Source: an uncultured Tenacibaculum sp.
Lineage (GTDB): Bacteria; Bacteroidota; Bacteroidia; Flavobacteriales; Flavobacteriaceae
DNA length: 64,000 nucleotides
NCBI RefSeq assembly: GCF_947504135.1
Contig: NZ_CANNGG010000003.1
Location: forward strand, 434,001 to 498,000
Reading direction: 5' to 3'
In this document: piece by piece, positions 52,316-60,748 of the stretch
Layout: every line of letters starts with the position of its first letter
How positions within the stretch are numbered: the stretch's first letter is position 1
Translations under genes and position numbers: made by a program
Notes under the pieces: model-generated
What the model saw: the letters and a program-made list of their open reading frames with translations, nothing else
The model's database searches: none
What the model was told of the DNA's origin: nothing

Positions 52316-52358
52316 TGAAAAAAAGCTCGGTTTTGAAAACAGAACCGGGCTTTTTTAT
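52316..52358 (+). terminator. Intrinsic terminator
   Basis: AAAAAAGCTCGGTT / AACCGGGCTTTTTT with one G.U pair and a T tail. It probably also serves the opposite gene ending at 52367. Confidence 0.82.
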
Positions 52359-52366
52359 TTTTTTAT

Positions 52367-52882
52367 TTACTCTTTAAACCAACCTGAATATTTCACATAA
52401 TTATTAGCAATCCTGTCAATTTCTCCTGAAATAAGTTCTTTAGAAATATCTTTTACTTTTTTTGCTGGTACTCCTGCATAAATACTTCCGCTTTCAATAT
52501 ACGTGTTTTTAGTTACAACTGCTCCTGCTGCTATTATAGAGTTTGACTCTACTATACAATCATCCATAATTATACTTCCCATACCTACCAGCACATTATC
52601 GTGAATGGTACACCCATGCACTAAAGCATTGTGACCAATAGAAACATTATTACCAATAGTTGTTGGTGATTTTTGATAGGTAGCATGTATAACTGCGCCG
52701 TCTTGCACATTTACTTTGTCTCCCATTTTTATGTGATGTACATCTCCACGAATTACTGCATTGAACCATACACTACATTCTTTTCCCATTGTTACATCTC
52801 CTACAATAGTTGCATTTTCAGCAACATAACAATCCTTTGGAATTTCTGGGTGCTTCCCTCTTACTGGTTTTATAATTGGCAT
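52367..52882 (-). CDS. Gamma-carbonic anhydrase-like hexapeptide protein
   Basis: I start at the ATG at 52882 (MPIIKPVRGKHPEIP); the longer frame back to 52960 adds unrelated residues that overlap the regulator gene. The left-handed beta-helix repeats include GKECSVWFNAVIRGDVHHIKMG, VQDGAVIHATY, IGHNALVHGCTIHDNVLVGMGSIIMDD. The three zinc-type His are in RGDVHHI, IGHN and VHGC. Homologues (YrdA, PaaY) have carbonic anhydrase or thioesterase activity, or none known. It lies four bases after the LytTR gene. Confidence 0.88.
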   Translation of the reverse strand: MPIIKPVRGKHPEIPKDCYVAENATIVGDVTMGKECSVWFNAVIRGDVHHIKMGDKVNVQDGAVIHATYQKSPTTIGNNVSIGHNALVHGCTIHDNVLVGMGSIIMDDCIVESNSIIAAGAVVTKNTYIESGSIYAGVPAKKVKDISKELISGEIDRIANNYVKYSGWFKE

Positions 52883-52886
52883 AATT

Positions 52887-53621
52887 TTATTTAAAATATG
52901 ATAATAAATTTGCTTTTTTGGATGCTGAAACCATAATTTCTTTTCCGTTTGACAGCACAACGCTTCCTCCTTTTCCTTTTTTATACTTTGCTATTTCATT
53001 AACGTTGACTAAAAACGATTTGTGTACTCTAACAAAAGTGTTATCTTTTAAAGTTTCTTCAAAATATTTTAGTGTTTTACTCACTAACTTTTTAGAATTC
53101 TCGAAATAAATTTCGGTATAATTATCATCTGCCTTACAAAACAAAATTTCATTCACCGCTACTACTTCAAATCCATCTTGCTGTGGAATAGTAATCTTTC
53201 CATTTACTTGATGTATTCTTTTTGGAGTTAACACAGCTGTTTCTAACTCATTTTCTTTTTCCTTAATTTCAGTTACAATACTTACTGCTTTAATCAACTC
53301 ATCTATAGAAATAGGTTTTAACAAATAATAAGTTGCTTGATTATTTAATGCCTCAATAGCGTAATGATCGTATGCAGTTACAAAAACCGTTTCAAAAGTT
53401 TGGTTTTCTACTTTTTCTAACAAATCAAAAGCATTTCCAAAAGGCATTTCTACATCTAAAAACACCAAATCTAATTCATACTTTTCAATTAATTTTTGTG
53501 CTTCTTCAATATTACTTGCTTCTCCTAACAACTCAACATTAGGACAATATTTAGCTATATAATTTCGTAGAATATCTCTACTTATTTGCTCGTCTTCAAC
53601 TATAATTGCTTTTATTTTCAT
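52887..53621 (-). CDS. LytTR family response regulator
   Basis: The receiver domain has IIVEDEQISRDILRN, the phosphorylated Asp56 (LDLVFLDVEMP), Thr in FVTAYDHYAIEAL and Lys in YLLKPIS. The C-terminal LytTR DNA-binding domain (IHQVNGKITIPQQDG, ILFCKADDNYTEIYFENSKKLVSKTLKYFEETL, FVRVHKSFLVNVNEIAKYKKG) is complete. Its gene starts two bases after the histidine kinase gene, so the two form a two-component pair. Confidence 0.92.
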   Translation of the reverse strand: MKIKAIIVEDEQISRDILRNYIAKYCPNVELLGEASNIEEAQKLIEKYELDLVFLDVEMPFGNAFDLLEKVENQTFETVFVTAYDHYAIEALNNQATYYLLKPISIDELIKAVSIVTEIKEKENELETAVLTPKRIHQVNGKITIPQQDGFEVVAVNEILFCKADDNYTEIYFENSKKLVSKTLKYFEETLKDNTFVRVHKSFLVNVNEIAKYKKGKGGSVVLSNGKEIMVSASKKANLLSYFK

Positions 53622-53623
53622 CG

Positions 53624-55825
53624 CTAATTTTTGTCTTTTTTTAGTGTCAATTCTACTTTAGTTCCGCTTCCGTCTTCAAAAGCATCTGAAACCACCACAG
53701 ATATTTTGTCCTGATACATATCATTTAAAATAGCAATTCTATTTTTTATTGTACTCATTCCTTTTGACTTCTGTTTGAGTTGGTTCTTTGTCTTCATTTC
53801 TATTGACCTCTCTCTTCCAATTCCATCATCTTCAATTAAAATAGTAATAGAGTCATTATTTTTGGGAAGCATTGAAATTTGAAGTTTTCCTTTTTCTTTT
53901 TTATATCGAAGCCCATGCCAAATAGCATTTTCTATATACGGTTGCAATAACATTGGCGGAATCGAATATTCATCTAAAGGTATACTTTTGTCTATATTGA
54001 TATTATAATCAAACTTATCTTTAAATCGGTTATGCTCTAACTTCACATACAACTCTAATAACTCAATTTCTTTGGTTAACGGTATAAAATCTTCATCTGA
54101 ATTTTCTAACACCGAACGCATTAATACTGAAAACTCTGACAAATAACGATTCGCACTTCGTTCATCATTTACAGCAATAAAACTATTCACAGAGTTCAAT
54201 GCATTGAAAATAAAGTGCGGATTCATTTGCGAACGCATCGACTTTAAAGCCAGTAAATTATTGGCTAACTTTTGTTGTTTATTCGTTCTGAACATAAAAT
54301 ACACCAACAAAACCATTAATAAAAAACCTCCGATTAATGAATAAATAATCCATTTTTGACGTTTGTTACTTTCCTGAACCAATTGCTGGTCTTTATATGC
54401 TAAATTGATTTTACTGTCCGCTAATTCTTTGTCTTTTTCTAAACTAGCTATTCTGTTTTGGTTATCTGAAATTCGCTTACTAAAACGTTTTACTTGCTGA
54501 ATTTCCTGTTCTTTTCGTGAATATAAAGTATCTACCAATTCTACATAATCTTGATAGGTTTTTAGTGCTTCCGTGTAATCTCCAACCGTAGCATATACTT
54601 CCGACAAACGCTTAGTAGCATCTTTTTGAATGATTAAATCTTTGTTTTTATCAGCATCTGCAATACTCTTTTTTAAATATGGAATTGCTTCTTCAAATTC
54701 AGATTTTTGCATGTAGGCATTACCAATTTTATAGTTGATTTTTTGTGAAGTAATTGAATCAACTAACGATTCGTTATTCTCCGCTTCTACAACTATATCT
54801 TCTGCTTCTTTTAGGCTTTCTTTTCGCAACTGAATTTCTTCATCATATCGCTGAGACTTATTGTAAAAATCGGCTACTTTTTGTTGCTCTTTTAACGAGC
54901 GTTTTTTGTTTTCTTCGGAAGCTAATTTTAACGAGTTTTTAAAATAACCATCTGCTTTTTGTGTGTTTCCTTGGGCTGCAAAAACTTCTGCTAACTTAGA
55001 GTTTAAGTCTGTTATTTTTGGTGTAATTAGATCCTTTTTCGCAATTTCCAGTGCTTTTTCGTAATTAACTTTTGCTTGATTGTAGTTTTTTTGAGCTAAG
55101 TACACATCTCCCAATCCTTGGTATGCAGTTAAACGTAAGTAATTATTAAGTACTCCGCTTTGTAAGCTTTGTAAATAGTTTTGTTCACTTTTGTTATAAT
55201 CTTCTGATAAAAACGCTGCTTTTGCCAGTTTTAAACGAACCCTAGGCGAGTTTACTTCTTGTAAGGAAATTTGATAATTCTCAACCGCTAAATCGTACTG
55301 TTTCCAATAAAAATATACCTCTGCTAATTCTTTAAATACAGTAGCTCTTTGGTTTTTACTTGGATTCGTCAACAAAGTCTTTTCAACAAAAGACAAGCTT
55401 TTATCAATATCTTTCTTTTTATAAAACTCAACTGAGTCTAAATATTGTGAGTATAAGCCTACTTGCTTTCTTTTACTGTAAGAACTTAGTTTTGATTTTC
55501 TTTTAGGTATAAAGCCTTCAACTTTTACTTTTATATCTTCATCATCTTTAATCGTATAAAAAACACGATCAAAATTAGGATGTGATACTTCCAGTTGACT
55601 TCCCGCTGTAGCTTTTACAGTATAATTTCCTGTTATTTCAGAAAACCGATAAGTTCGTCCGTTTACTTCTACTCTTGCATCTTTAATCGGGCGACTTGTT
55701 TCTTTACTCACTACTTGAACTTTTACTGAGAATTCTTTCGATAGTTCTTTATCTATTTGGGAATAAACCGATGAAAACTTCAGTAAAAGTATAGGTAGTA
55801 ATAATATGTAAAAAAGCTTTTTCAT
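53624..55825 (-). CDS. TPR-domain histidine kinase (LytS/YehU type)
   Basis: A signal peptide and a small carboxypeptidase-regulatory-like beta domain (SRPIKDARVEVNGRTYRFSE) precede about seven TPR units (residues 130-440) and a coiled coil. One helix follows (WIIYSLIGGFLLMVLLVYFMF), then the His_kinase domain with H537 in MNPHFIFNALNSVNSF and the ATPase part PPMLLQPYIENAIWHG and GIGRERS. Sensing probably occurs through periplasmic TPRs. The kinase acts on the LytTR regulator encoded directly downstream. Confidence 0.9.
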   Translation of the reverse strand: MKKLFYILLLPILLLKFSSVYSQIDKELSKEFSVKVQVVSKETSRPIKDARVEVNGRTYRFSEITGNYTVKATAGSQLEVSHPNFDRVFYTIKDDEDIKVKVEGFIPKRKSKLSSYSKRKQVGLYSQYLDSVEFYKKKDIDKSLSFVEKTLLTNPSKNQRATVFKELAEVYFYWKQYDLAVENYQISLQEVNSPRVRLKLAKAAFLSEDYNKSEQNYLQSLQSGVLNNYLRLTAYQGLGDVYLAQKNYNQAKVNYEKALEIAKKDLITPKITDLNSKLAEVFAAQGNTQKADGYFKNSLKLASEENKKRSLKEQQKVADFYNKSQRYDEEIQLRKESLKEAEDIVVEAENNESLVDSITSQKINYKIGNAYMQKSEFEEAIPYLKKSIADADKNKDLIIQKDATKRLSEVYATVGDYTEALKTYQDYVELVDTLYSRKEQEIQQVKRFSKRISDNQNRIASLEKDKELADSKINLAYKDQQLVQESNKRQKWIIYSLIGGFLLMVLLVYFMFRTNKQQKLANNLLALKSMRSQMNPHFIFNALNSVNSFIAVNDERSANRYLSEFSVLMRSVLENSDEDFIPLTKEIELLELYVKLEHNRFKDKFDYNINIDKSIPLDEYSIPPMLLQPYIENAIWHGLRYKKEKGKLQISMLPKNNDSITILIEDDGIGRERSIEMKTKNQLKQKSKGMSTIKNRIAILNDMYQDKISVVVSDAFEDGSGTKVELTLKKDKN

Positions 55826-55917
55826 TCTTTATAACTTACTGTAAACATACATACAAAAACCCACACAAAAAAACACCTACCCCACTAAAACACTATAAAA
55901 AACAGTCATAAAAAGGA

Positions 55918-55970
55918 GTTTACTCATTTAGTTAATCTTTTACCTAAATGAAATAACCCGTTTACTCATT
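55918..55970. promoter_or_regulatory. Direct repeats GTTTACTCATT and inner palindrome
   Basis: In the 237-base gap between the histidine kinase and VWA genes, GTTTACTCATT occurs at 55918-55928 and 55960-55970, 42 bases or four helical turns apart. Between them CATTTAG ... CTAAATG is an inverted repeat with a 12-base spacer. LytTR regulators bind paired direct repeats, so this may be their site; that is a guess. Confidence 0.4.
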
Positions 55971-56062
55971 CTTGATTTTTTAAGAAAATAGTTGGAAGTA
56001 GTTTTGAATAGAAATTAATACTTATCAAACTTTTACCCAATTAATAACTAAAAACAAAAATT

Positions 56063-57193
56063 ATGAAAACGCACGCATTAAAAGTATTTTTCTTTTGCTT
56101 AGTACTACTAACGGTAACTACATTTGCTAATGAAAATCAACCTACAAAAAAAGCTAAAAAACAAACCGTAAAAGTTGCATTGTTATTGGATACAAGTAAT
56201 AGTATGGACGGACTCATCAATCAGGCAAAAGCACAATTATGGGAGATTGTAAACGAGCTATCATATGCTAAATGCAATGGCATCACTCCTAACTTAGAAA
56301 TTGCTTTGTACGAATACGGAAACTCAAACTTATCTTCTAGAGAAGGATATATCCGACAAGTTTTACAATTTACCAGTGATTTAGATGAGATTTCTGAATA
56401 TCTTTTTTCCTTAAGTACAAATGGTGGAAGTGAATATTGTGGACAAGTAATACAAACATCACTAAATGAACTAGATTGGGGAGCTAATAAACGTGATTTA
56501 AAAATGATTTTTATTGCGGGTAACGAACCTTTTACTCAGGGAAAAATTAATTACAGAGATGCTATTACCAATGCCAAAGAAAAAGATATTACCATAAATA
56601 CTATTTTTTGTGGTGATTTTAATCAGGGAATTACTGGAAGATGGCAAGACGGAGCTATTTACGGAGGTGGTGATTATATGACCATTAATCAAAACAAGCA
56701 TATTGTACACATTGTAACTCCTTACGACAACGATATTATTATTTTAAATAAGCGCTTAAATGACACCTATATTCACTATGGTTCTTACGGTTACTCTAAA
56801 TACAGTAATCAGGCAAAACAAGATATGAATGCGGAAAGTTTGGACGAAGCTGTAGTAGTGAAACGTGCCGTAACTAAAAGCTCTAAACTATATAAAAATG
56901 CTGAATGGGATTTGGTGGATGCTTCGGAAGAAAAGGAAATTGATTATAGCTCTTTAAAAAAGAAGCAGCTTCCTAAACAGTTACAAAATAAATCTGCTAA
57001 AGAGATTAAAATGTATGTTGAGAAAAAACGTAAAGAGCGTGCTGAAATTCAACAAAAAATTCAAGAGTTAAATAAAAAAAGAAAGACTTATGTAGCAAAA
57101 AAACAACGTGAAAGTTCTAAAAAGAATGAATTAGAAAGTGTTATGATTAAAGCTATCAAAAAACAAGCGAAAAAGAAAAATTACTCTTGGTAG
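56063..57193 (+). CDS. Secreted VWA-domain protein
   Basis: A signal peptide (VFFFCLVLLTVTTFANE) is followed by a von Willebrand A domain with a complete MIDAS start D43-x-S45-x-S47 (LLLDTSNSMDG) and a later metal-binding Thr/Asp region (IFIAGNEPFTQG). The last 90 residues are a Lys/Glu-rich coiled coil. Such proteins bind ligands through a divalent metal in the periplasm. No AAA+ ATPase lies beside it, so it does not look like a MoxR system. A TAGTTTTG box lies at 55999-56006. Confidence 0.82.
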   Translation: MKTHALKVFFFCLVLLTVTTFANENQPTKKAKKQTVKVALLLDTSNSMDGLINQAKAQLWEIVNELSYAKCNGITPNLEIALYEYGNSNLSSREGYIRQVLQFTSDLDEISEYLFSLSTNGGSEYCGQVIQTSLNELDWGANKRDLKMIFIAGNEPFTQGKINYRDAITNAKEKDITINTIFCGDFNQGITGRWQDGAIYGGGDYMTINQNKHIVHIVTPYDNDIIILNKRLNDTYIHYGSYGYSKYSNQAKQDMNAESLDEAVVVKRAVTKSSKLYKNAEWDLVDASEEKEIDYSSLKKKQLPKQLQNKSAKEIKMYVEKKRKERAEIQQKIQELNKKRKTYVAKKQRESSKKNELESVMIKAIKKQAKKKNYSW

Positions 57194-57216
57194 TTTTGAT
57201 TGGGGTTTGGTTAGTT

Positions 57217-57248
57217 GAAGCGGAGTAAGTACTCCGCTTTTTTTATTT
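57217..57248. terminator. Bidirectional terminator
   Basis: AAGCGGAGTA / TACTCCGCTT with a two-base loop and seven T, between the converging VWA and glucosaminidase genes. Confidence 0.88.
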
Positions 57249-58037
57249 CACCAACAGATCTTGCCCAATACTAATGTTATTATCACTTAATCCGTTTACC
57301 TCTTTTAATCGTTGTACCGAAACATTATATCTTCTTGATATAGAATAGAGAGTATCTCCTTTTTGCACTTTATGAGATTCCGTTTTATAACTTATTTTTT
57401 TAGAAGTTAATGATCCGTCAGGTTTAACTCTATCGTATTCAGCTAAATTGTATTTATTAATGATAGAAATCAACTTTTGCGGATATTTTCTATCAGTTGC
57501 ATACCCTGCTTTTTTTAAACCATAGGCCCAACCTTTATAGTCGGTATGTCTTAATTTAAATAAACTTGCATAACGGCTACGCGTTAATAAAAACTGAGAG
57601 TGGTCTTCGTACGAAGTTTCTGGATATTTATATTTTCTAAAACATTCTCCTTTTTCATCATCATCATGAGTTACACTATGTCCTTGCCAGCCTCTGTGAC
57701 ATTTAATTCCGAAGTGATTGTTCGATTTACGCGCTAACTGACTTCTACCGCTTCCCGATTCTAAAACTCCTTGTGCTAAGGTAATACTTGCAGGAATTCC
57801 GTGCTCATGCATTTTCTTAACTGCAATCGGAGCAAACTTTTGAATATAGGTTTCGGTATGATTCGTAGTTGTTGCTACTGGTCGCTTTATTTGCTCTAAT
57901 TGTGGTAACTTTGGTGCTTTCTCTTCCTTAGTCTCCAGCACTACTTCATTAGGTGTAGACCTTACCACATTTTTACCTGATCCACAACTTGCCAATACCA
58001 CAGCACATGCTGCTAAAAAAACTACTCTTATCTTCAT
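57243..58037 (-). CDS. Glucosaminidase-LysM lipoprotein
   Basis: The signal ends in LASC, giving a lipoprotein. Residues 60-205 are a FlgJ/AcmA-type N-acetylglucosaminidase domain (ASITLAQGVLESGSGRSQLARKSNNHFGIKC with the catalytic Glu in LESG, and GWAYGLKKAGYATDRKYPQKLI). A single LysM domain ends the protein (HKVQKGDTLYSISRRYNVSVQRLKEVNGL). It probably trims peptidoglycan at the outer membrane. Its ATG overlaps the stop of the deaminase gene by one base. Confidence 0.9.
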   Translation of the reverse strand: MKIRVVFLAACAVVLASCGSGKNVVRSTPNEVVLETKEEKAPKLPQLEQIKRPVATTTNHTETYIQKFAPIAVKKMHEHGIPASITLAQGVLESGSGRSQLARKSNNHFGIKCHRGWQGHSVTHDDDEKGECFRKYKYPETSYEDHSQFLLTRSRYASLFKLRHTDYKGWAYGLKKAGYATDRKYPQKLISIINKYNLAEYDRVKPDGSLTSKKISYKTESHKVQKGDTLYSISRRYNVSVQRLKEVNGLSDNNISIGQDLLVK

Positions 58038-58978
58038 TAAACCTTTATTAACTCTTGATTTTTATTCTTTAATTTTTGATTTACTCCAGCTATACCTTGC
58101 AAACCTCCTGTATGAATTGCTAGTATTTTACTACCTACTGGAAATGCATCTTTTGTTACTAAGTCTAGTATTCCAAACAACATTTTTCCTGTATAAATAG
58201 GATCTAACAAAATAGTTGTTTGCTCTTTAAACTCATTTATAAAACGAATTAATTCTGGAGTATATTTTCCGTAGCCTCCAAAATGATATTTGTTTTGTAA
58301 ACTCCAGTTTTCATTTCCTTTTACATAAGGTTTTATTTCATCCATTAAAAAATCACCTTTTAAGGCAGGAAAACCAATCACTTCCTGATGTTCTTTAGCT
58401 GAATTTATCAATCCAGAAATGGTTCCTCCAGTACCTACCGCACAACAAATATAATTGAATTTTTCATCTTCATTTGTTAAAATCTCCTCGCAGCCCTGTA
58501 CCGCTAACGTATTGGTTCCTCCTTCTGGAACCAAGTAAAAATCACCAAATTCTTTTTTTAAATGTTTGATAAATACTTCGGAAGTTTTATTTCGATAAAC
58601 TTCTCTAGAAACAAATTGGAACTCCATCCCATTATCGAACGCATTTTTTAAGGTTTTGTTTTGAGAAAGTGTCTTAGTTACATCCTTTCCTAATTCATCT
58701 CCTCGAATAATTCCTATGGTTTTGAATCCTGAAATCTCACCTGCAGCAGCAGTCGCTGCAATATGGTTTGAAAAAGCACCTCCGAAAGTCAACAGGGTTT
58801 CTTTTCCTTGTCGCTTTGCTTCTTCAATATTGTACTTTAGTTTTCTGAATTTGTTCCCTGAAACAAATGGATGAATGGTATCTTCTCTCTTTACAAAAAG
58901 TTCAATTCCTTTGTTTGCTAACACTCGCATTTGAATTTGCTGATTTATGGGAGTAGGTATGTTGAGTTGAAAAAGCAT
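58037..58978 (-). CDS. PLP enzyme, ACC deaminase/D-cysteine desulfhydrase family
   Basis: I start at the ATG at 58978 (MLFQLNIPTPINQ), which matches the family's N-terminus better than the upstream frame. The PLP lysine is K43 in SGNKFRKLKYN; LTFGGAFSNHIAATAAAG and AVGTGGTISGLINSA bind the phosphate of PLP. Members deaminate 1-aminocyclopropane-1-carboxylate or break D-cysteine; the short form in Bacteroidota is more likely a D-amino-acid enzyme. Length 313 fits. Confidence 0.85.
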   Translation of the reverse strand: MLFQLNIPTPINQQIQMRVLANKGIELFVKREDTIHPFVSGNKFRKLKYNIEEAKRQGKETLLTFGGAFSNHIAATAAAGEISGFKTIGIIRGDELGKDVTKTLSQNKTLKNAFDNGMEFQFVSREVYRNKTSEVFIKHLKKEFGDFYLVPEGGTNTLAVQGCEEILTNEDEKFNYICCAVGTGGTISGLINSAKEHQEVIGFPALKGDFLMDEIKPYVKGNENWSLQNKYHFGGYGKYTPELIRFINEFKEQTTILLDPIYTGKMLFGILDLVTKDAFPVGSKILAIHTGGLQGIAGVNQKLKNKNQELIKV

Positions 58979-59011
58979 TCCAAAAAAAATTAACACCACA
59001 AAAATACAGGT

Positions 59012-59851
59012 TTAATCTATTTCTAGCTTATACCCTACTCCGTGAATATTGGTGATTTTTATAGAAGCATCCTCTTTTAACTTTTTACGAAGTTTTGAAA
59101 TATAGGTATCTAAACTTCTTCCTACCACAACACCGTTTTCTTCCCAAACTTTTTTCATCAATTCTTTTCTTTTAATTACTTCGTTGGGTCTATCAATAAA
59201 AATGGTTAACAACTCGCACTCTTTATTAGATAACGGAATTTCTTCCGCTTCTTTAATCAACTTATTTTGTTCAGGATAAAATGTAAACCTTCCTAAACTT
59301 AGCGAATTGTTCGAAGCTGTGTCGGTTATTGTTTTTCTTTTCTTTTTCTGATACACAACAAAACCCAAAACCGAAATTAAGAGTAGAAATCCGTAGAAGA
59401 AATATTGATTCTTATTTTCCTTTTTAAGAAACTGGACATCTATAAAATAGCAATTGGCAGGCAACACTCTTCCCTTACAAGGTACAATGGCGTTTTCTTC
59501 ACTCTGCATCATTTCGTAACTGTAAGCTACTTCCTCATTCAAACATTTTTTGACCTCTATACGATAGTTGACTGGTAATTCTGATTGAGAAAAACTTCTT
59601 TTCACAATCGCTACCAAACTATCAGGTGATACCTGCAAATTACTTTGAAAGGTTAATTGATATTTATGCTTGTTTAGTTCTTTTATAGGCAAGACCAATG
59701 AAGTAGAATCTTGGTTGGTTAACAACAATTGATGCCCCACATTTCGCAATGAAACTCTTACTTTTTCAGTAAACTCATTGTTGGTTTTACAAGAAATAAG
59801 TTGTACTGAAATTAAAAATATACCTATATAAAAAATAGCTCTCTTACTCAT
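59012..59851 (-). CDS. Membrane-bound winged-helix regulator, inverted topology
   Basis: I start at the ATG at 59851: MSKRAIFYIGIFLISVQLISC is then a signal or lipoprotein sequence (Cys21), while the longer frame only adds a Lys-rich leader. Residues 22-148 should be periplasmic, a helix lies at about 150-168 (FFYGFLLLISVLGFVVYQKKKRK), and residues 185-279 are an OmpR-type DNA-binding domain (LSNKECELLTIFIDRPNEVIKRKELMKKVW, RSLDTYISKLRKKLKED). This is the reverse of ToxR/CadC, where the DNA-binding domain comes first. The target genes are unknown. Confidence 0.8.
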   Translation of the reverse strand: MSKRAIFYIGIFLISVQLISCKTNNEFTEKVRVSLRNVGHQLLLTNQDSTSLVLPIKELNKHKYQLTFQSNLQVSPDSLVAIVKRSFSQSELPVNYRIEVKKCLNEEVAYSYEMMQSEENAIVPCKGRVLPANCYFIDVQFLKKENKNQYFFYGFLLLISVLGFVVYQKKKRKTITDTASNNSLSLGRFTFYPEQNKLIKEAEEIPLSNKECELLTIFIDRPNEVIKRKELMKKVWEENGVVVGRSLDTYISKLRKKLKEDASIKITNIHGVGYKLEID

Positions 59852-59934
59852 ACAACTTACAAATAACACATTTTTTCTCTTCTTTTTTAGAGAATTGACA
59901 TTTCTTTTACACTTTTTTGACATTTTTTACCAAC

Positions 59935-60032
59935 CGTCATTCCGACCAGGGGGAGGAATCTCATTAATAGAAATGACTCACAATCTTAAGATTTCTCAGT
60001 CGCTCATAAAATCGCTTATTCGAAATGACATT
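59935..60032. repeat. REP-like dispersed palindrome
   Basis: It starts GTCATTCCGACC, contains GGAGGAATCTCATT and later AAGATTTCTCAGTCGCTC, and ends ATTCGAAATGACATT. Outer parts GTCATTCCGA / TTCGAAATGAC and inner parts GAATCTCA / AGATTTCTC are inverted. It fills most of the 322 bases between the wHTH gene and the second cassette's gene; the rest holds only the left flank of the cassette. Confidence 0.6.
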
Positions 60033-60173
60033 ATTTTACTATATTGAAACTCGAAAATTGAATTGAAATAAAATTGCTGAAATCTCCTCTTATCAAATCA
60101 TAATACAGGGATAACAAAACTTTTATTTCTTATATAACGAGTTGGCAATAATTTAAGAAAAAACACAAACTGA

Positions 60174-60596
60174 ATGAAAATTTATAAACCAAATAGAAAA
60201 GGGTTTATCAATTATTTACTAATTGGTTCTGTGATATTACCAATAGCTATTTTCTTTATGGATAAGAGTACATTCTCGGAAAAACCGTTTATTCTTTTAC
60301 CATTATTGAGTCCACTAATCTCAATATTTTGGATTTATTTTGACACATCTTATAAAATTGAAAATAATGAATTGATTTATAGGTCGGGATTTTTAAGGGG
60401 AAAAATCGGAATTCCAAACATAAAGGAAATAATGAAAGGAAAAACTATGTGGAGCGGAATAAAACCAGCACTGGCGAGAAATGGACTAATTATAAAATTC
60501 AATAAATTTGATGAAATTTATATAGCGCCGGAAAATAATGACGAACTGATTTCGGACTTAATAAAATTAAACTCTCAAATAAAAATAACGGAATAA
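60174..60596 (+). CDS. Bacterial PH-domain membrane protein (cassette cargo)
   Basis: Two helices (INYLLIGSVILPIAIFFM and FILLPLLSPLISIFWIYF) precede a short bacterial PH domain of the DUF1200 type: YKIENNELIYRSGFLRGKIGIPNIKEIMKGKTMWSG, then LIIKFNKFDEIYIAPENNDELI. The function of this domain class is unknown. It is the only gene of the solitary cassette, with codon use like that of the other cassette genes. Confidence 0.75.
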   Translation: MKIYKPNRKGFINYLLIGSVILPIAIFFMDKSTFSEKPFILLPLLSPLISIFWIYFDTSYKIENNELIYRSGFLRGKIGIPNIKEIMKGKTMWSGIKPALARNGLIIKFNKFDEIYIAPENNDELISDLIKLNSQIKITE

Positions 60597-60601
60597 AAAA
60601 C

Positions 60602-60729
60602 TACTGGCAACAATGGCTATAAGTAATTGCTTGTTCTCGCCTACTTCTGAAAATCCTCGCGAATTTTCAGTTTGGTGCGTACTTGCAAAGTTAAGTGCTA
60701 AACCACGCAACTACTCATAGCCGAAACCG
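60602..60729 (+). repeat. attC-like site of the solitary cassette
   Basis: The site is 128 bp. Inner arms GGCTATAAGTAATTGC and GCAACTACTCATAGCC pair except at two positions that are T.G wobbles on the bottom strand. An apical hairpin CTGAAAA ... TTTTCAG holds TCCTCGCGA, close to the apical parts of the other sites. Its 3' arm is similar to that of the cassette 1 site (CCACGCAACTA). Confidence 0.8.
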
Positions 60730-60748
60730 TTACAACCAAAACAAAAAT

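Larger units (their letters stand above)
60142..60729 (+). mobile_element. Solitary integron-type cassette
   Basis: This 588-bp unit starts at G/TTGGCAATA, holds one plus-strand gene 32 bases later, and ends in a 128-bp attC-like palindrome. The outer core TACTGGCAAC complements the start with eight of ten bases. The junction CCG/TTACAACCA is the same as at the end of the large array. No other mobile gene is present. It lies between the REP-like repeat and the SDR gene. Confidence 0.78.

Noticed and set aside
52883..52960. Longer start for the carbonic anhydrase-like gene
   Set aside because: The extra 26 residues overlap the regulator gene and are not part of the hexapeptide fold; the ATG at 52882 fits the family.
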